Source of the DNA: GCA-2718815 sp963578105 | GTDB lineage: Bacteria; Planctomycetota; Planctomycetia; Pirellulales; Pirellulaceae | Assembly: GCA_963578105.1 (NCBI GenBank) | Contig: CAUZBP010000004.1 | Span: 82,924 to 146,923 of the forward strand | Length of the DNA stretch: 64,000 bases | Direction: 5' to 3' | The notes under the pieces: model-generated | Told to the model about the DNA's origin: nothing | What the model saw: only the letters and a program-made list of their open reading frames with translations | The model's database searches: none | Program-made: the position numbers and the translations under genes | Shown here: positions 8,315-16,320 of the stretch, in pieces | Layout of the letters: every line of letters starts with the position of its first letter | Numbering within the stretch: the first letter of the stretch is position 1

Positions 8315-9115
8315 TCACGCACCACCGGTTCCTTGATTGGAAATCGCGTGTCGGAAGCCACCATTAATGTTGAGGGTCTGTCCCGTCATAAAGTTTGCTG
8401 CCGGCGAGGCCAGAAAGCAGGCTGCTTGAGCTACATCTTCCGGAGTTCCCCAGCGATTCAACAAAGATTCGTTTTGGGCTCTTTCCTGCCAGTACTCAGA
8501 GGCTTGTTGTCCCCACCCGGTGCGAATCCAGCCGGGAGCAAGACAATTCACGCGGACCCGGGGTGCCAGCGATTTGGCCAGGCTCCTGGTGAACGCGGTC
8601 ACGGCACCTTTGACAGCGGAAAACATCTCGCCGCTATCACCCTCCATACCGCATTGGACCTGGTCCCAGCCGATATTGATGATACATGCGGACCCGGCTG
8701 CGGTCGTCTGCCCGGCCATCCTCGACCCCGCTAAACGCGAAAGCCCGATCGTTGCCAGCACGTCAACGTTCCAGAGGGCTGCCAGCTTCTGTTCGAATGA
8801 AAGGTCGGCAGCTTCTCCCGTTAAAACGTCTGCGCCGGCAAGGTTCACCCAGACATCGACGCTGCCCTGGAAAGACCAGGCCTCGTCCACGAAACTCTGA
8901 TGGGTATCCTGGTGACGCAAATCGGCCACGACGGAGTGGATATTTCGTTTCGACTGGCGCAGTTGCTCGGCCAGGGCTGCCAGCCTGTGGGAACGAGTTC
9001 CGGTGTGAATCACCAGATCTGCACCGGCCCGGGCAAGTTCCAGGGCGGTCGCCCGGCCGATGCCGCCGCCAGCACCTGTCACCACCGCAGTTTTACCTGA
9101 AAGGTCGCAAATCAT
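8315..9115 (-). CDS. Short-chain dehydrogenase/reductase with altered active site
   Basis: 266-residue classical SDR. The NADP/NAD-binding TGAGGGIG motif is at 13-20, NLAGA (NNAG position) at 91-95, the structural Asn at about 116, and APGWIRTG after the active site. The catalytic tetrad is incomplete: the YxxxK motif reads FSAVK, with Phe165 in place of Tyr and Lys169 kept, and the Ser position reads GWDQ, with an Asp instead. Pteridine reductases of the SDR family (PTR1, FolM) also carry Asp at the Ser position, though they keep the Tyr. As first gene of the pABA/H4MPT run it could act on a pterin intermediate, for example reduction of the dihydro cofactor; that is inference. The ATG at 9115 is chosen because it directly precedes the first strand; a TTG 24 codons upstream is possible. 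Confidence 0.8.
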   Translation of the reverse strand: MICDLSGKTAVVTGAGGGIGRATALELARAGADLVIHTGTRSHRLAALAEQLRQSKRNIHSVVADLRHQDTHQSFVDEAWSFQGSVDVWVNLAGADVLTGEAADLSFEQKLAALWNVDVLATIGLSRLAGSRMAGQTTAAGSACIINIGWDQVQCGMEGDSGEMFSAVKGAVTAFTRSLAKSLAPRVRVNCLAPGWIRTGWGQQASEYWQERAQNESLLNRWGTPEDVAQAACFLASPAANFMTGQTLNINGGFRHAISNQGTGGA

Positions 9116-9390
9116 GCTCTGGGCCCTGTCGACGGCTTGCCGAGGGTCAGTGAGGTTGAAAAATTTTTTCCAGAAAAGTATTTTCAAACAGGTACCTTAA
9201 CATTTGCTAGTGCCCGGATGATAGGTGCTTGGTACAACTTGAGCTTGGTGAGTTGCAATCAGGTGAACTGCGGCAACCGCTCGGGCGAGTCGTCGTTGTC
9301 TGGTTCCCACAGACGGACTTGGTGCTACCGGGGCCAGACGTCTAGGCTGACTTGCGGCTGTTCTTCCCTTCAGAGAAATCGTTGTTTTCT
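9116..9390. promoter_or_regulatory. Divergent promoter region, H4MPT run / acyltransferase
   Basis: 275 bases between the starts of the minus-strand SDR and the plus-strand FabD-like gene. Promoters for both directions must lie here. No operator or convincing -35/-10 pair could be assigned by eye. Confidence 0.4.
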
Positions 9391-10524
9391 ATGGAATTTG
9401 ATCTTCAATCTGCTCTATCCGAGTCCGCATTTGCCTTTCGCGGCTACAATATGACCAATTTGGGTCGTAGTGCCGAATTGCTGGAGCATGCCGCCTACGG
9501 TCCGATCGTTCAAAAACATCTGCTCCGCGGTTCCCGGATCTGCAGTGACGTGACACGACGCGACGTCGATTTGGTAAGCCGGGTCCGCCAGGGACGTGAG
9601 ACGAGTTTGAAGACCTATAGCGATGCGATCTCGCTCGTGGTGTGTATGGAACTGGCGCAGCTTGAACTTCTCCAGGAGTTTTTTGGAATCGACTATCGTC
9701 AGTCAAAGCTTCTGTACGGTTACAGCCTGGGCGAAGTCACCGCTGTCATCGCGGCTGGCGTTCATGAGATGGAGGGTCCACTGAGAGTGCTCCTGACGCA
9801 TGCCGATGAAGTTGCCGAGCTTGCTCACGATGTGACCATGGGGGTGCTGTTTTCCCGTGGCCCCGAATTGCCGTTGAATGACGTGCAACGCCAATGTGTA
9901 CGAATCAATAGCGAAGGTCGCGGTGTGATTGGCGTGTCAGCTTATCTTTCTCCCAACTCCGTCTTGTTGTTGGGGCAGGGAGATACGGTGGATCGATTTA
10001 AAGAGTCATTGCGAGAAGTTCTTCCGAACAGAATTTATCTGAGGAAAAACCAACATCGCTGGCCACCCATGCATACGTGCATTGTCTGGGAAAGAAATAT
10101 TCCGAATCGGTCGGCATTGATGATGCACACGATCCAGGGCGGGTTCAGAGAACCGAAGCCGGAAATCTTCTCGCTGGTCACCGGGGATGTGGGTTACCAT
10201 GATTACAACGCGCGTGAAATGTTATGTCGTTGGATTGACCAACCCCAACGCTTGTGGGACGCGGTTTATGCGACGCTGTCGAGGGGTGTGAGGACCCTGG
10301 TTCATGTGGGTCCGCAACCCAATCTGATACCGGCCACGTTTCAACGTTTGAGCGTCGATGTAGAGGGCCAGACACGAGGAAGCATCGGCATGCGGGCGCT
10401 GTCGAACATTATTCGGCGACCCTGGCTCAGTGCCTTGTTACCTTCCCGGGCCGCGCTGTTGCGTGCGCCGCTGTTGAAACATGTGAACCTGGAAGATTGG
10501 CTGTTGGAACATGAACCGGGTTGA
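9391..10524 (+). CDS. Diverged malonyl-CoA:ACP transacylase-like (FabD-like) acyltransferase
   Basis: 377 residues with the acyltransferase fold. The nucleophile elbow is LLYGYSLGEVTAVIAAG with Ser112 (GYSLGE for the usual GHSLGE), and a candidate catalytic His is at 228 in PPMHTC. The C-terminal part has LVHVGPQPNLIPATF, matching the FabD segment VGPGKVL. Two hallmarks of true FabD are missing. The N-terminal GQGSQ reads FRGYNMTNLG, and the segment carrying the malonate-binding Arg reads LLTHADEVAEL. It may therefore use a non-malonyl acyl group or be a polyketide/lipid-type acyltransferase. The ATG at 9391 is used; a TTG 13 codons earlier lacks support. It stands alone, divergent from the SDR and convergent with the Nudix gene. 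Confidence 0.75.
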   Translation: MEFDLQSALSESAFAFRGYNMTNLGRSAELLEHAAYGPIVQKHLLRGSRICSDVTRRDVDLVSRVRQGRETSLKTYSDAISLVVCMELAQLELLQEFFGIDYRQSKLLYGYSLGEVTAVIAAGVHEMEGPLRVLLTHADEVAELAHDVTMGVLFSRGPELPLNDVQRQCVRINSEGRGVIGVSAYLSPNSVLLLGQGDTVDRFKESLREVLPNRIYLRKNQHRWPPMHTCIVWERNIPNRSALMMHTIQGGFREPKPEIFSLVTGDVGYHDYNAREMLCRWIDQPQRLWDAVYATLSRGVRTLVHVGPQPNLIPATFQRLSVDVEGQTRGSIGMRALSNIIRRPWLSALLPSRAALLRAPLLKHVNLEDWLLEHEPG

Positions 10525-10574
10525 TCCGGTTGCCACTGCCGTGGCAGAAAATACCCGGGCAAAAAAACTTTGCC
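10514..10574 (+). terminator. Three tandem hairpins at the acyltransferase 3' end
   Basis: First hairpin: AACCGG / CCGGTT, 6-bp perfect stem, with the TGA stop codon inside the 6-nt loop (10514-10531). Second: TGCCAC / GTGGCA around TGCC (10531-10546). Third: GGCAAA / TTTGCC (10558-10574). No U tract follows. The stacked hairpins between convergent genes suggest transcript ending or 3'-end protection. Confidence 0.5.
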
Positions 10575-10735
10575 TGCCGCAAGGGTTCGCAGTTCCCTGA
10601 CCGAGACGGCAGGAAGGTCGGGACGAATGCAGGACGAAATGGTCGTTTCCGCCTGCAGGCCCGGGATCTGCACCTGTTCTTGCAGGCTGTGGTCAACTCC
10701 AGGCAGGAGCATGGCGCTGCCTGACCCGGAGGCGA

Positions 10736-10751
10736 CCCTACCCGGGTAGGG
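10736..10751 (-). terminator. 16-bp perfect palindrome over the Nudix gene stop codon
   Basis: CCCTACCCGGGTAGGG is a perfect palindrome whose left half contains the minus-strand TAG stop of the Nudix gene. It could fold in the mRNA at the end of translation. No U tract is present. Confidence 0.4.
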
Positions 10752-11388
10752 ATTCCTGCTGCCGGTCGCTTCCAAACAGTGCTTGTAGGCAGATGCTTGA
10801 CCAGGTTTCAAACTCGTCCAGGTTCTTGTTGAGTTCTGCAACGCTGTGAAAGCCGGCATCCACGATCTCGCTTTCCCGTGGACGGACGGCCGGCTGCCCG
10901 ACGGTAAACAGGTGCACGACACCCAGGTGGACTTTTCCCACGTCGGTCTCGTCGTCATTAATCAACCCCACGCAGCGTGATTGATAGGGTGTCTCGATGA
11001 GAACCTCTTCGTTTAGTTCGCGTTGCAAGCCTTCCTCGTAGGGGTTGTTTTCGCTGGATGCCGTGACATCTTCCGATGAAATATGCCCGCCCACTCCGAT
11101 GCTGCGCTTGCGATGAAGACGTTGTTCGCCCTGCCCGGTACCTCTTGTGTAGCAGAAGACGGATGGTTGGTCCTGTGGACTCCGATGGCAGAACACGACA
11201 TAGGGAATGAGTTGCTTGAAACTGGGGTCGTTTTCCATTTCACTACGGGGGCGATAGCTGGTGTTGGCGGGACTCAGCAGTTCGTCGAGGTAGCGACTCG
11301 TATCAGACGAAAATCCCTGGAAATAGCCAAGCCGATGGAAAAGTTCGGTGGGGACGACCAACACCTGTTCGGTTTGCACCATGGTCAT
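10738..11388 (-). CDS. Nudix-type hydrolase domain protein
   Basis: 216 residues. The Nudix box is recognisable but stretched: GVGGHIS at about 98-104, then some ten extra residues, then EEGLQRELNEEVL at about 118-130, which carries the REL..EE metal-binding core. The usual Gly after EE is absent. Strands before (IPYVVFCHRS, FCYTRGTGQG) and after (HLGVVHLFTVG) fit the Nudix fold. Related proteins in planctomycetes are annotated loosely as phosphoesterases. The substrate is unknown, probably a nucleotide derivative. The start at 11388 has a clear AAGGAG seven bases upstream. The gene follows queA in the same direction but 340 bases away, so it likely has its own promoter. Confidence 0.7.
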   Translation of the reverse strand: MTMVQTEQVLVVPTELFHRLGYFQGFSSDTSRYLDELLSPANTSYRPRSEMENDPSFKQLIPYVVFCHRSPQDQPSVFCYTRGTGQGEQRLHRKRSIGVGGHISSEDVTASSENNPYEEGLQRELNEEVLIETPYQSRCVGLINDDETDVGKVHLGVVHLFTVGQPAVRPRESEIVDAGFHSVAELNKNLDEFETWSSICLQALFGSDRQQESLPG

Positions 11389-11727
11389 GGGAAGACTCCT
11401 TTCGATCTGTGTGCTGCGGTTTGGTAGCTGTTTGGTTCATCAGCGGTAATCCATCGCCAGGATGGCAACCGCCATGGAACCTGAAAAGGGGAAGGTGAAT
11501 CTCCTCCGGTTCAGGGAGAGCTGGTCATTTCTGGATATGATTTTGCACTGCCGGGATCCTGACGAACACTCTGCCACTGTACCAGGATTCAACAACGAGC
11601 CGTGCGTGCGGGACCGCAGGTGTTGCTATTGTTTGTTGATTTGGACGTCTTTCAACCCCCCCCGGGATAATTTCTCCGCTCCGTGCTGCTTCAGCACACC
11701 TCCATTTGATGCGCAGTACAGCCAGTA
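11389..11727. other. Intergenic region between queA and the Nudix gene
   Basis: 339 bases without a gene. It holds the queA 3' hairpins (11683-11729) and presumably the Nudix promoter. A run of eight C lies at 11656-11663. Nothing else was recognised. Confidence 0.5.
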
Positions 11728-11729
11728 CT
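11683..11729 (-). terminator. queA 3' hairpins
   Basis: AGTAC / GTACT (11715-11729) overlaps the queA TAG stop, and a perfect GTGCTG / CAGCAC stem with a 3-nt loop follows at 11683-11697. Neither has a U tract. Confidence 0.35.
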
Positions 11730-12774
11730 AAAGAATCAGCATCGTGTCGCCGTAGCTGTAGAAACGGTATTTTTCTGCAATGGCTTCGTCGTAGGCTCTT
11801 CGAATCAAGTCCTTTCCGGCAAATGCCGCGACGAGAACCAGTAAAGAAGTGCGGGGTAAGTGAAAATTGGTCAGTAATGCGTCAACACCGTGGAACTGGA
11901 AAGGGGGCCTCACAAATAAATCGGTGTGTCCTTTCCAGGGTGAGAGCGTTCCGCTCATGGCGGCCGTTTCGAGTACGCGCAACGAGGTGGTACCGACGGC
12001 GATGGCCCGTCCTCCAAGGGAGCGGGCGTTTTGTAACTGGTCCACGGTCCCGGCTTCGATGGATCCCCATTCACTATGCATGCGGTGATCTTCCAGGTGT
12101 TCAGCGGTAAGGGGCCTGAAAGTGTCCCGCCCGACGTGCAGTGTCACTTGGCAGGAACTCACGTTAGCGAGGGACAACTTGTCCAGTAATGGTCGGGTGA
12201 AGTGCAATCCGGCTGTTGGGGCGGCAACCGATCCGGGTTGGTCAGCGTAGACGGTCTGGTAAGCCGACACATCGGAGTCGACCATTTCGCCGCCGCGAAT
12301 GTAGGGGGGCAGGGGAACGCGACCGGAAGCTTCCAGCAATGTCAGGGCATCCTCCTCCACGGTCGGGCGTGCTACCCAGATCCCATCCTCCAGCTTGTTT
12401 CCCATGAGCAGTTGAAAGCTGGGGCGAGCATCACGATCCACGACTTGAACGGTTTCCCCCGCGGCCAGTCGGCCGCGGGTCTTGCAGAGCATTTTCCAGA
12501 GTCCATCCGGACTGGCTTCCAGAAATAATCCCTGCCACCTTCCCTGGGTGCTGGTACGAAAACCGACTAAGCGGGCAGGCAGGACGCGGCTATTGTTCAG
12601 GACCAGGCAGTCGTGGGCCGACAAGATTTCCGGCAAGTCCCGCACGTGCCAGTGATCCATTCGATTGGTCGCCCGATTGACCACCAGCAACCGCGCATCG
12701 GCTCGTTCCTTGACCGGAAACTGGGCAATGAGTTCTTTGGGTAAGTCGTAGTGGTATTGATTCAGTTCACTCAT
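11728..12774 (-). CDS. queA: S-adenosylmethionine:tRNA ribosyltransferase-isomerase
   Basis: QueA transfers and isomerises the ribosyl group of SAM onto 7-aminomethyl-7-deazaguanine in tRNA to give epoxyqueuosine. The 348 residues match the family. Typical segments are YDLPKELIAQFPVKERADARLL at the N-terminus (given in part), HDCLVLNNSRVLPARL, the AAPTAGLHFT motif, LHVGRDTFRPL (commonly LHVGxGTF), and GTTSLRVLE, with NFHLPRTSLLVLVAAF near the C-terminus. The ATG at 12774 opens directly on the conserved N-terminus. No other queuosine genes are in the window, so it is a dispersed pathway member. Identification is secure. Confidence 0.96.
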   Translation of the reverse strand: MSELNQYHYDLPKELIAQFPVKERADARLLVVNRATNRMDHWHVRDLPEILSAHDCLVLNNSRVLPARLVGFRTSTQGRWQGLFLEASPDGLWKMLCKTRGRLAAGETVQVVDRDARPSFQLLMGNKLEDGIWVARPTVEEDALTLLEASGRVPLPPYIRGGEMVDSDVSAYQTVYADQPGSVAAPTAGLHFTRPLLDKLSLANVSSCQVTLHVGRDTFRPLTAEHLEDHRMHSEWGSIEAGTVDQLQNARSLGGRAIAVGTTSLRVLETAAMSGTLSPWKGHTDLFVRPPFQFHGVDALLTNFHLPRTSLLVLVAAFAGKDLIRRAYDEAIAEKYRFYSYGDTMLIL

Positions 12775-13132
12775 GAGTCAGCGGAAGTGCGTCCGAGCAA
12801 TGGGGAAAGCTGCGACTACCTGAAATCGTGGACCGGCAACGGCCAGCAGGCCAACTTGAAGAGAGTCTATCAGAAAACCTTCTCCTGTGGTGCTCGCCCC
12901 CTCTTGGCTGCAGTGAGTCGTGGAGATTAGGCTTAGACTTGGACTGGCATGGGCAGTACTCCGCATCAACTTCCGGCAGGTGGAGGGTTCATGCTGGACA
13001 AGGCAAGGTTCGCTACCGGGGGAGAGATTCCGGTACAGGGCGGTGTGATAGGCCGTTGGTTATCCGCGTTCGTTGGTCTGCAGTAAGTTAATTTTTGTGG
13101 TTTTTAACATCATTTTCTGTTTGACGTAGCAC
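12775..13132. promoter_or_regulatory. Divergent intergenic region queA / glycosyltransferase
   Basis: 358 bases between two divergent starts. It should contain both promoters. No repeat, hairpin or small gene was seen. Confidence 0.4.
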
Positions 13133-14260
13133 GTGAATTCACCGCAAACAATTCGTTTGGCACTTGTCATCACGGACCTCCGGATGGGAGGCGCGGAGAA
13201 ATCTCTGACCCAACTGGCCGTCGGGTTGGCGAAACGCGGTTTCCAGCCGGAGGTGTATTCCCTGGGTCCCAAGCCGGACCGTCGGGACGCACTCGTGAAG
13301 GTGTTATCGGAGGCACGGCTTCCCGTCCACTACCTGGGTTGCACGCACTGGTGGCAGTTCTGGTCGGCGGTTCGTCGGCTGTGTCATTTGTTTCGAGAAC
13401 AACGTCCTCAGTGTGTGCAGTCGTTTTTGTTTCACGCAAATGTCGTGGGCGCTCTGGCCGCAAGGCGCGCGAAGATCCCGGCAATTTTTCTCGGGCTGCG
13501 TGTGGCGGAACCGGTGTCCTGGCGTTGGCGCGTTCAGCGTTGGCTGGCCTCACAAATCAGTCAATTCGTTTGTGTGAGTGAATCCGTCGCCTCGTACGCC
13601 TGCTCGGTCGGTGGATTGCCCGCGTCCAAGTTGACCGTCATCCCCAACGGAATCGATTTAGAGGCTGTTGACGCTCGAAGTCCTGCGGACCTGCAGGACC
13701 TGGGAATCGCTTCCGGTCGTCAGGTCATTATTTGTGTGTCCCGTATGGATCGGCAGAAAGGGATTGACTGGCTGCTCGGTCATGCTCCTGCTCTGTTACA
13801 GCGACTTCCCGATCATGAGTTGCTTCTGGTGGGCGAGGGGCCGTACTTCCAGTCGGCTCATCGAAAAGTGAAGGCCAGTCGATTGGAAGATCGGGTTCAC
13901 CTGCTCGGCTGGCGTGATGATGTTCTGGAAATGATGAAAGCGGCACACCTGTTTGTTCTTCCGTCGCGTTGGGAAGGAATGTCCAACGCGTTGCTGGAAG
14001 CGATGGCCTGCCAGTTGCCGGTGGTTGCCATGGATGTCGAGGGAGTTCGAGAGATTGTCGGTCCGGGTTCGGCCGAACAGGTAGCCCCGCTGGGAAATGC
14101 GGAGGAATTTCTGGAACGGGTGGTGGCTCTGGCCGAATCGCCACAGCGGGCACGTCGTTTGGGTCAGGGAAATCGACGGCACGTCGCCGAAAACTTCTCT
14201 CTGCAAAGGGTCAATGATGCGTACACCGGGCTCTACGAAACACGCGGTCCGTGCCACTGA
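13133..14260 (+). CDS. Glycosyltransferase family 4
   Basis: 375-residue GT-B glycosyltransferase. The N-terminal domain opens with LALVITDLRMGGAEKSLTQL, the GGxE motif of GT4. The linker SKLTVIPNGIDLEAVD leads into the donor domain with ICVSRMDRQKGIDWLL, LLLVGEGPYFQSA and the C-terminal FVLPSRWEGMSNALLEAMA, in which the EGMSNALLEA acid motif binds the nucleotide sugar. It likely extends an extracellular polysaccharide or glycolipid at the cytoplasmic membrane face. The start is GTG at 13133. It resembles the truncated enzyme at the left edge in family only. No cluster of polysaccharide genes surrounds it; rsmH follows 116 bases later. Confidence 0.9.
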   Translation: MNSPQTIRLALVITDLRMGGAEKSLTQLAVGLAKRGFQPEVYSLGPKPDRRDALVKVLSEARLPVHYLGCTHWWQFWSAVRRLCHLFREQRPQCVQSFLFHANVVGALAARRAKIPAIFLGLRVAEPVSWRWRVQRWLASQISQFVCVSESVASYACSVGGLPASKLTVIPNGIDLEAVDARSPADLQDLGIASGRQVIICVSRMDRQKGIDWLLGHAPALLQRLPDHELLLVGEGPYFQSAHRKVKASRLEDRVHLLGWRDDVLEMMKAAHLFVLPSRWEGMSNALLEAMACQLPVVAMDVEGVREIVGPGSAEQVAPLGNAEEFLERVVALAESPQRARRLGQGNRRHVAENFSLQRVNDAYTGLYETRGPCH

Positions 14261-14268
14261 AAAGGCAC
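14251..14268 (+). terminator. Hairpin with glycosyltransferase stop codon in its loop
   Basis: GTGCC / GGCAC, 5-bp perfect stem; the 8-nt loop contains the TGA stop (14258-14260). Seven A and TTT follow, so there is no U tract on the sense strand. Confidence 0.4.
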
Positions 14269-14320
14269 AAAAAAATTTAGAACCCTGCTGGTCTTTATGA
14301 AGTCGAGTCGACAAACTACA

Positions 14321-14360
14321 GTTTCACAGCGTCTTGTTTCACAGCGTCTTGTTTCACAGC
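14321..14360 (+). repeat. 15-bp tandem repeat upstream of rsmH
   Basis: GTTTCACAGCGTCTT occurs twice in exact tandem (14321-14335, 14336-14350), followed by a ten-base partial copy. It ends 16 bases before the rsmH ATG, so it lies in the 5' untranslated region and spans the place where a ribosome would load. Confidence 0.9.
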
Positions 14361-14376
14361 CTTCCGATTTCACCTC

Positions 14377-15255
14377 ATGTCGCAGCACGTACCGGTACTT
14401 GTCGACGAGATACTGCACGCGTTCGAACTGCGCAGCGGGCAGATCGTGGTGGACGGAACTTTAGGTGGAGGGGGGCATACCCGCCTGCTGGCCGAGGGCA
14501 TCGCGCCGGGGGGGAGTGTGATTGCCCTGGATCGTGACCCGGAGGCGGTGCGTGCCTCGCAACAGTGGGTCGAGGAAACGCAACTGCCCGTTCAGTTGCG
14601 TGTTTCCAACTTTGCCGACCTTCCGGAGGTACTGCACGAGGACGGACAGCAGCAAGTGGATGCGATTCTTTTGGATTTAGGGTTATCGAGTGATCAACTG
14701 GCCGACACGGAACGGGGGTTCAGTTTCGATGCTGAAGGTCCCCTCGATTTGCGGTTTGACCCTCTCGAAGGCGAGCCTGCATACCGTCTTTTGGACCGTC
14801 TGGGGGAACGCCACCTGGCTGATATCATCTATCAATATGGCGAAGAACGTTACAGCCGTCGCATTGCAAGACGCATCGTCCAAGAGCGCCATTCCCGGCC
14901 GATCCGCACGGCCAAGGAACTTTCCCAGTTGATCTGCAGTGCGATGCCAAAAAAAACATCTCGTCAGCGTATTCATCCTGCTACCAGGACGTTTCAAGCT
15001 TTACGGATCGCGATCAACGAAGAATTAAAGGCCTTGGAAACGGCTCTCCACAGGCTTCCTGACTGCTTGGTTTCCGGTGGAAAACTTGCCATCATTAGTT
15101 TTCATTCGTTGGAAGATCGCCTTGTTAAGCGGGCATTTCGTGATGATCCTCGGCTGGAGCCACTGACGAAAAAACCGATCCGGCCTTCTCCCACGGAAGT
15201 GGCTGCCAATCCCCGCAGTCGTAGCGCTCGCTTGCGGGTCGCCAAATGTACTTGA
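14377..15255 (+). CDS. rsmH: 16S rRNA (cytosine-1402 N4) methyltransferase
   Basis: RsmH (MraW) methylates N4 of C1402 in the 16S rRNA decoding centre using SAM. 292 residues. Landmarks are HVPVLVDEIL at the N-terminus, the SAM-binding loop VVDGTLGGGGHT, VIALDRDPEAV, ILLDLGLSSDQLAD with the following FSF segment, and the C-terminal ISFHSLEDRLVKRAFR. In many bacteria it heads the division and cell-wall cluster. Here no fts or mur genes follow, in keeping with the scattered or missing dcw cluster of planctomycetes. A 15-bp tandem repeat occupies its leader. Confidence 0.96.
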   Translation: MSQHVPVLVDEILHAFELRSGQIVVDGTLGGGGHTRLLAEGIAPGGSVIALDRDPEAVRASQQWVEETQLPVQLRVSNFADLPEVLHEDGQQQVDAILLDLGLSSDQLADTERGFSFDAEGPLDLRFDPLEGEPAYRLLDRLGERHLADIIYQYGEERYSRRIARRIVQERHSRPIRTAKELSQLICSAMPKKTSRQRIHPATRTFQALRIAINEELKALETALHRLPDCLVSGGKLAIISFHSLEDRLVKRAFRDDPRLEPLTKKPIRPSPTEVAANPRSRSARLRVAKCT

Positions 15256-15304
15256 AACGGTTAACCTGAAGACAGCTTCACGGATCCGTACGGTACGTCA
15301 GTCG

Positions 15305-15793
15305 ATGCCTCGTTCATCCCCTTCGGTCAACATTAAACGTATTATTTCTGGCGGTCAGACTGGGGTAGATCGCGGAGCGCTTGATGCTGCGATTGAGATG
15401 GGAATCGAACACGGCGGCTGGTGTCCACGAGGTCGCCTGGCGGAAGATGGTACCATTCCGTCAAAGTATGAATTGAAAGAAAGTAAATTTGCGGAGTATT
15501 GGGTGCGGACGGAGCAAAACGTGCTGGATTCCGACGGGACACTGATCATCCACCGGGGTAGACTTCAAGGAGGAACCCGGTTGACTTACCGACTCGCGAA
15601 AAAACATGGTAAACCCTGTTTCCGGGTGGATTTATCGGAGAATCCCTGCCCGGAAGCGGTGCGCGCCTGGATGAAAGAGTACGAGATCGAAATCTTAAAT
15701 GTTGCGGGACCTCGTGAGAGCTCAATTCCCGGCATTTCTTCTGGAACCCGGCAGCTGGTCATGTCGATTTTTAAAAGAACGGGCCAAGAATAA
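15305..15793 (+). CDS. Putative molybdenum-cofactor carrier protein (YpsA/SLOG-like)
   Basis: 162 residues of the MoCo-carrier-like family, a Rossmann-type fold related to the SLOG superfamily. It starts with IISGGQTGVDRGALDAA (about 12-28), the Gly-rich phosphate/cofactor-binding loop, followed by GGWCPRGRLAEDGTIP and TLIIHRGRLQGGTRLT. The C-terminal NVAGPRESSIPGI motif closes the domain. Family members in algae bind molybdenum cofactor; in bacteria the function is mostly assumed. The only molybdoenzyme seen in the window is the formate dehydrogenase at 28483-33061. The gene follows rsmH by 49 bases on the same strand and may be co-transcribed. Confidence 0.75.
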   Translation: MPRSSPSVNIKRIISGGQTGVDRGALDAAIEMGIEHGGWCPRGRLAEDGTIPSKYELKESKFAEYWVRTEQNVLDSDGTLIIHRGRLQGGTRLTYRLAKKHGKPCFRVDLSENPCPEAVRAWMKEYEIEILNVAGPRESSIPGISSGTRQLVMSIFKRTGQE

Positions 15794-15904
15794 AGCCTGA
15801 CCGAGGTTGCGGTAAGGTTGAAGATGGATGGCGGTCGCATGATGCGGAAGTAATCACCAGAGAGGGGCATGGACTTGCCCCGCTTGATGACACGGAGATC
15901 CAAC

Positions 15905-16306
15905 ATGGCAGCTGAAAGTGAGCGAGACACGCAACACCCTGCGCCCGGCGATGACAACCCGGAAGTCGAAGGAGTCGATCGCGAACCGTCTCAGGTGACG
16001 GTCAGTGGTGAAACGGCTGCACCGACAGAAAACGTGCCGGAAAAAAAATCACAGCAGCAACTTTCGCGACAAAGGCTTGCCGTGCTGGGAGGTATCCTCC
16101 TGGTGGTGGCCGCTATTTTCGCTATCACGGCGTTAGACGCTCCTTGGTACATGGTCTATGACCGCGGGCCGGACGATACGGTGGATTCTTTAGATTCCCA
16201 TATTGGCGCCCCCTGGAGGATCTCGGGGATTTCCATCCTGTGGTACTTCACTGCTGCTGCTGCAGTTGCCGGAATTACCCTTTTAGCGAAATCGCGCCGC
16301 TCGTAG
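15905..16306 (+). CDS. Hypothetical membrane protein with two membrane segments
   Basis: 133 residues with no recognised domain. The first 55 or so residues are acidic and polar, probably disordered and cytoplasmic. Then come a hydrophobic segment (LAVLGGILLVVAAIFAIT), a short acidic loop with WYMVYDRGPDD, and a second hydrophobic segment (ISILWYFTAAAAVAGIT) before a basic end. The ATG at 15905 has GGAG eight bases upstream; an ATG 12 codons earlier has worse spacing. It follows the MoCo-carrier-like gene by 111 bases and converges with the hydrolase gene 14 bases on. Function unknown. Confidence 0.6.
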   Translation: MAAESERDTQHPAPGDDNPEVEGVDREPSQVTVSGETAAPTENVPEKKSQQQLSRQRLAVLGGILLVVAAIFAITALDAPWYMVYDRGPDDTVDSLDSHIGAPWRISGISILWYFTAAAAVAGITLLAKSRRS

Positions 16307-16320
16307 GTCCGCTGTGCAGA

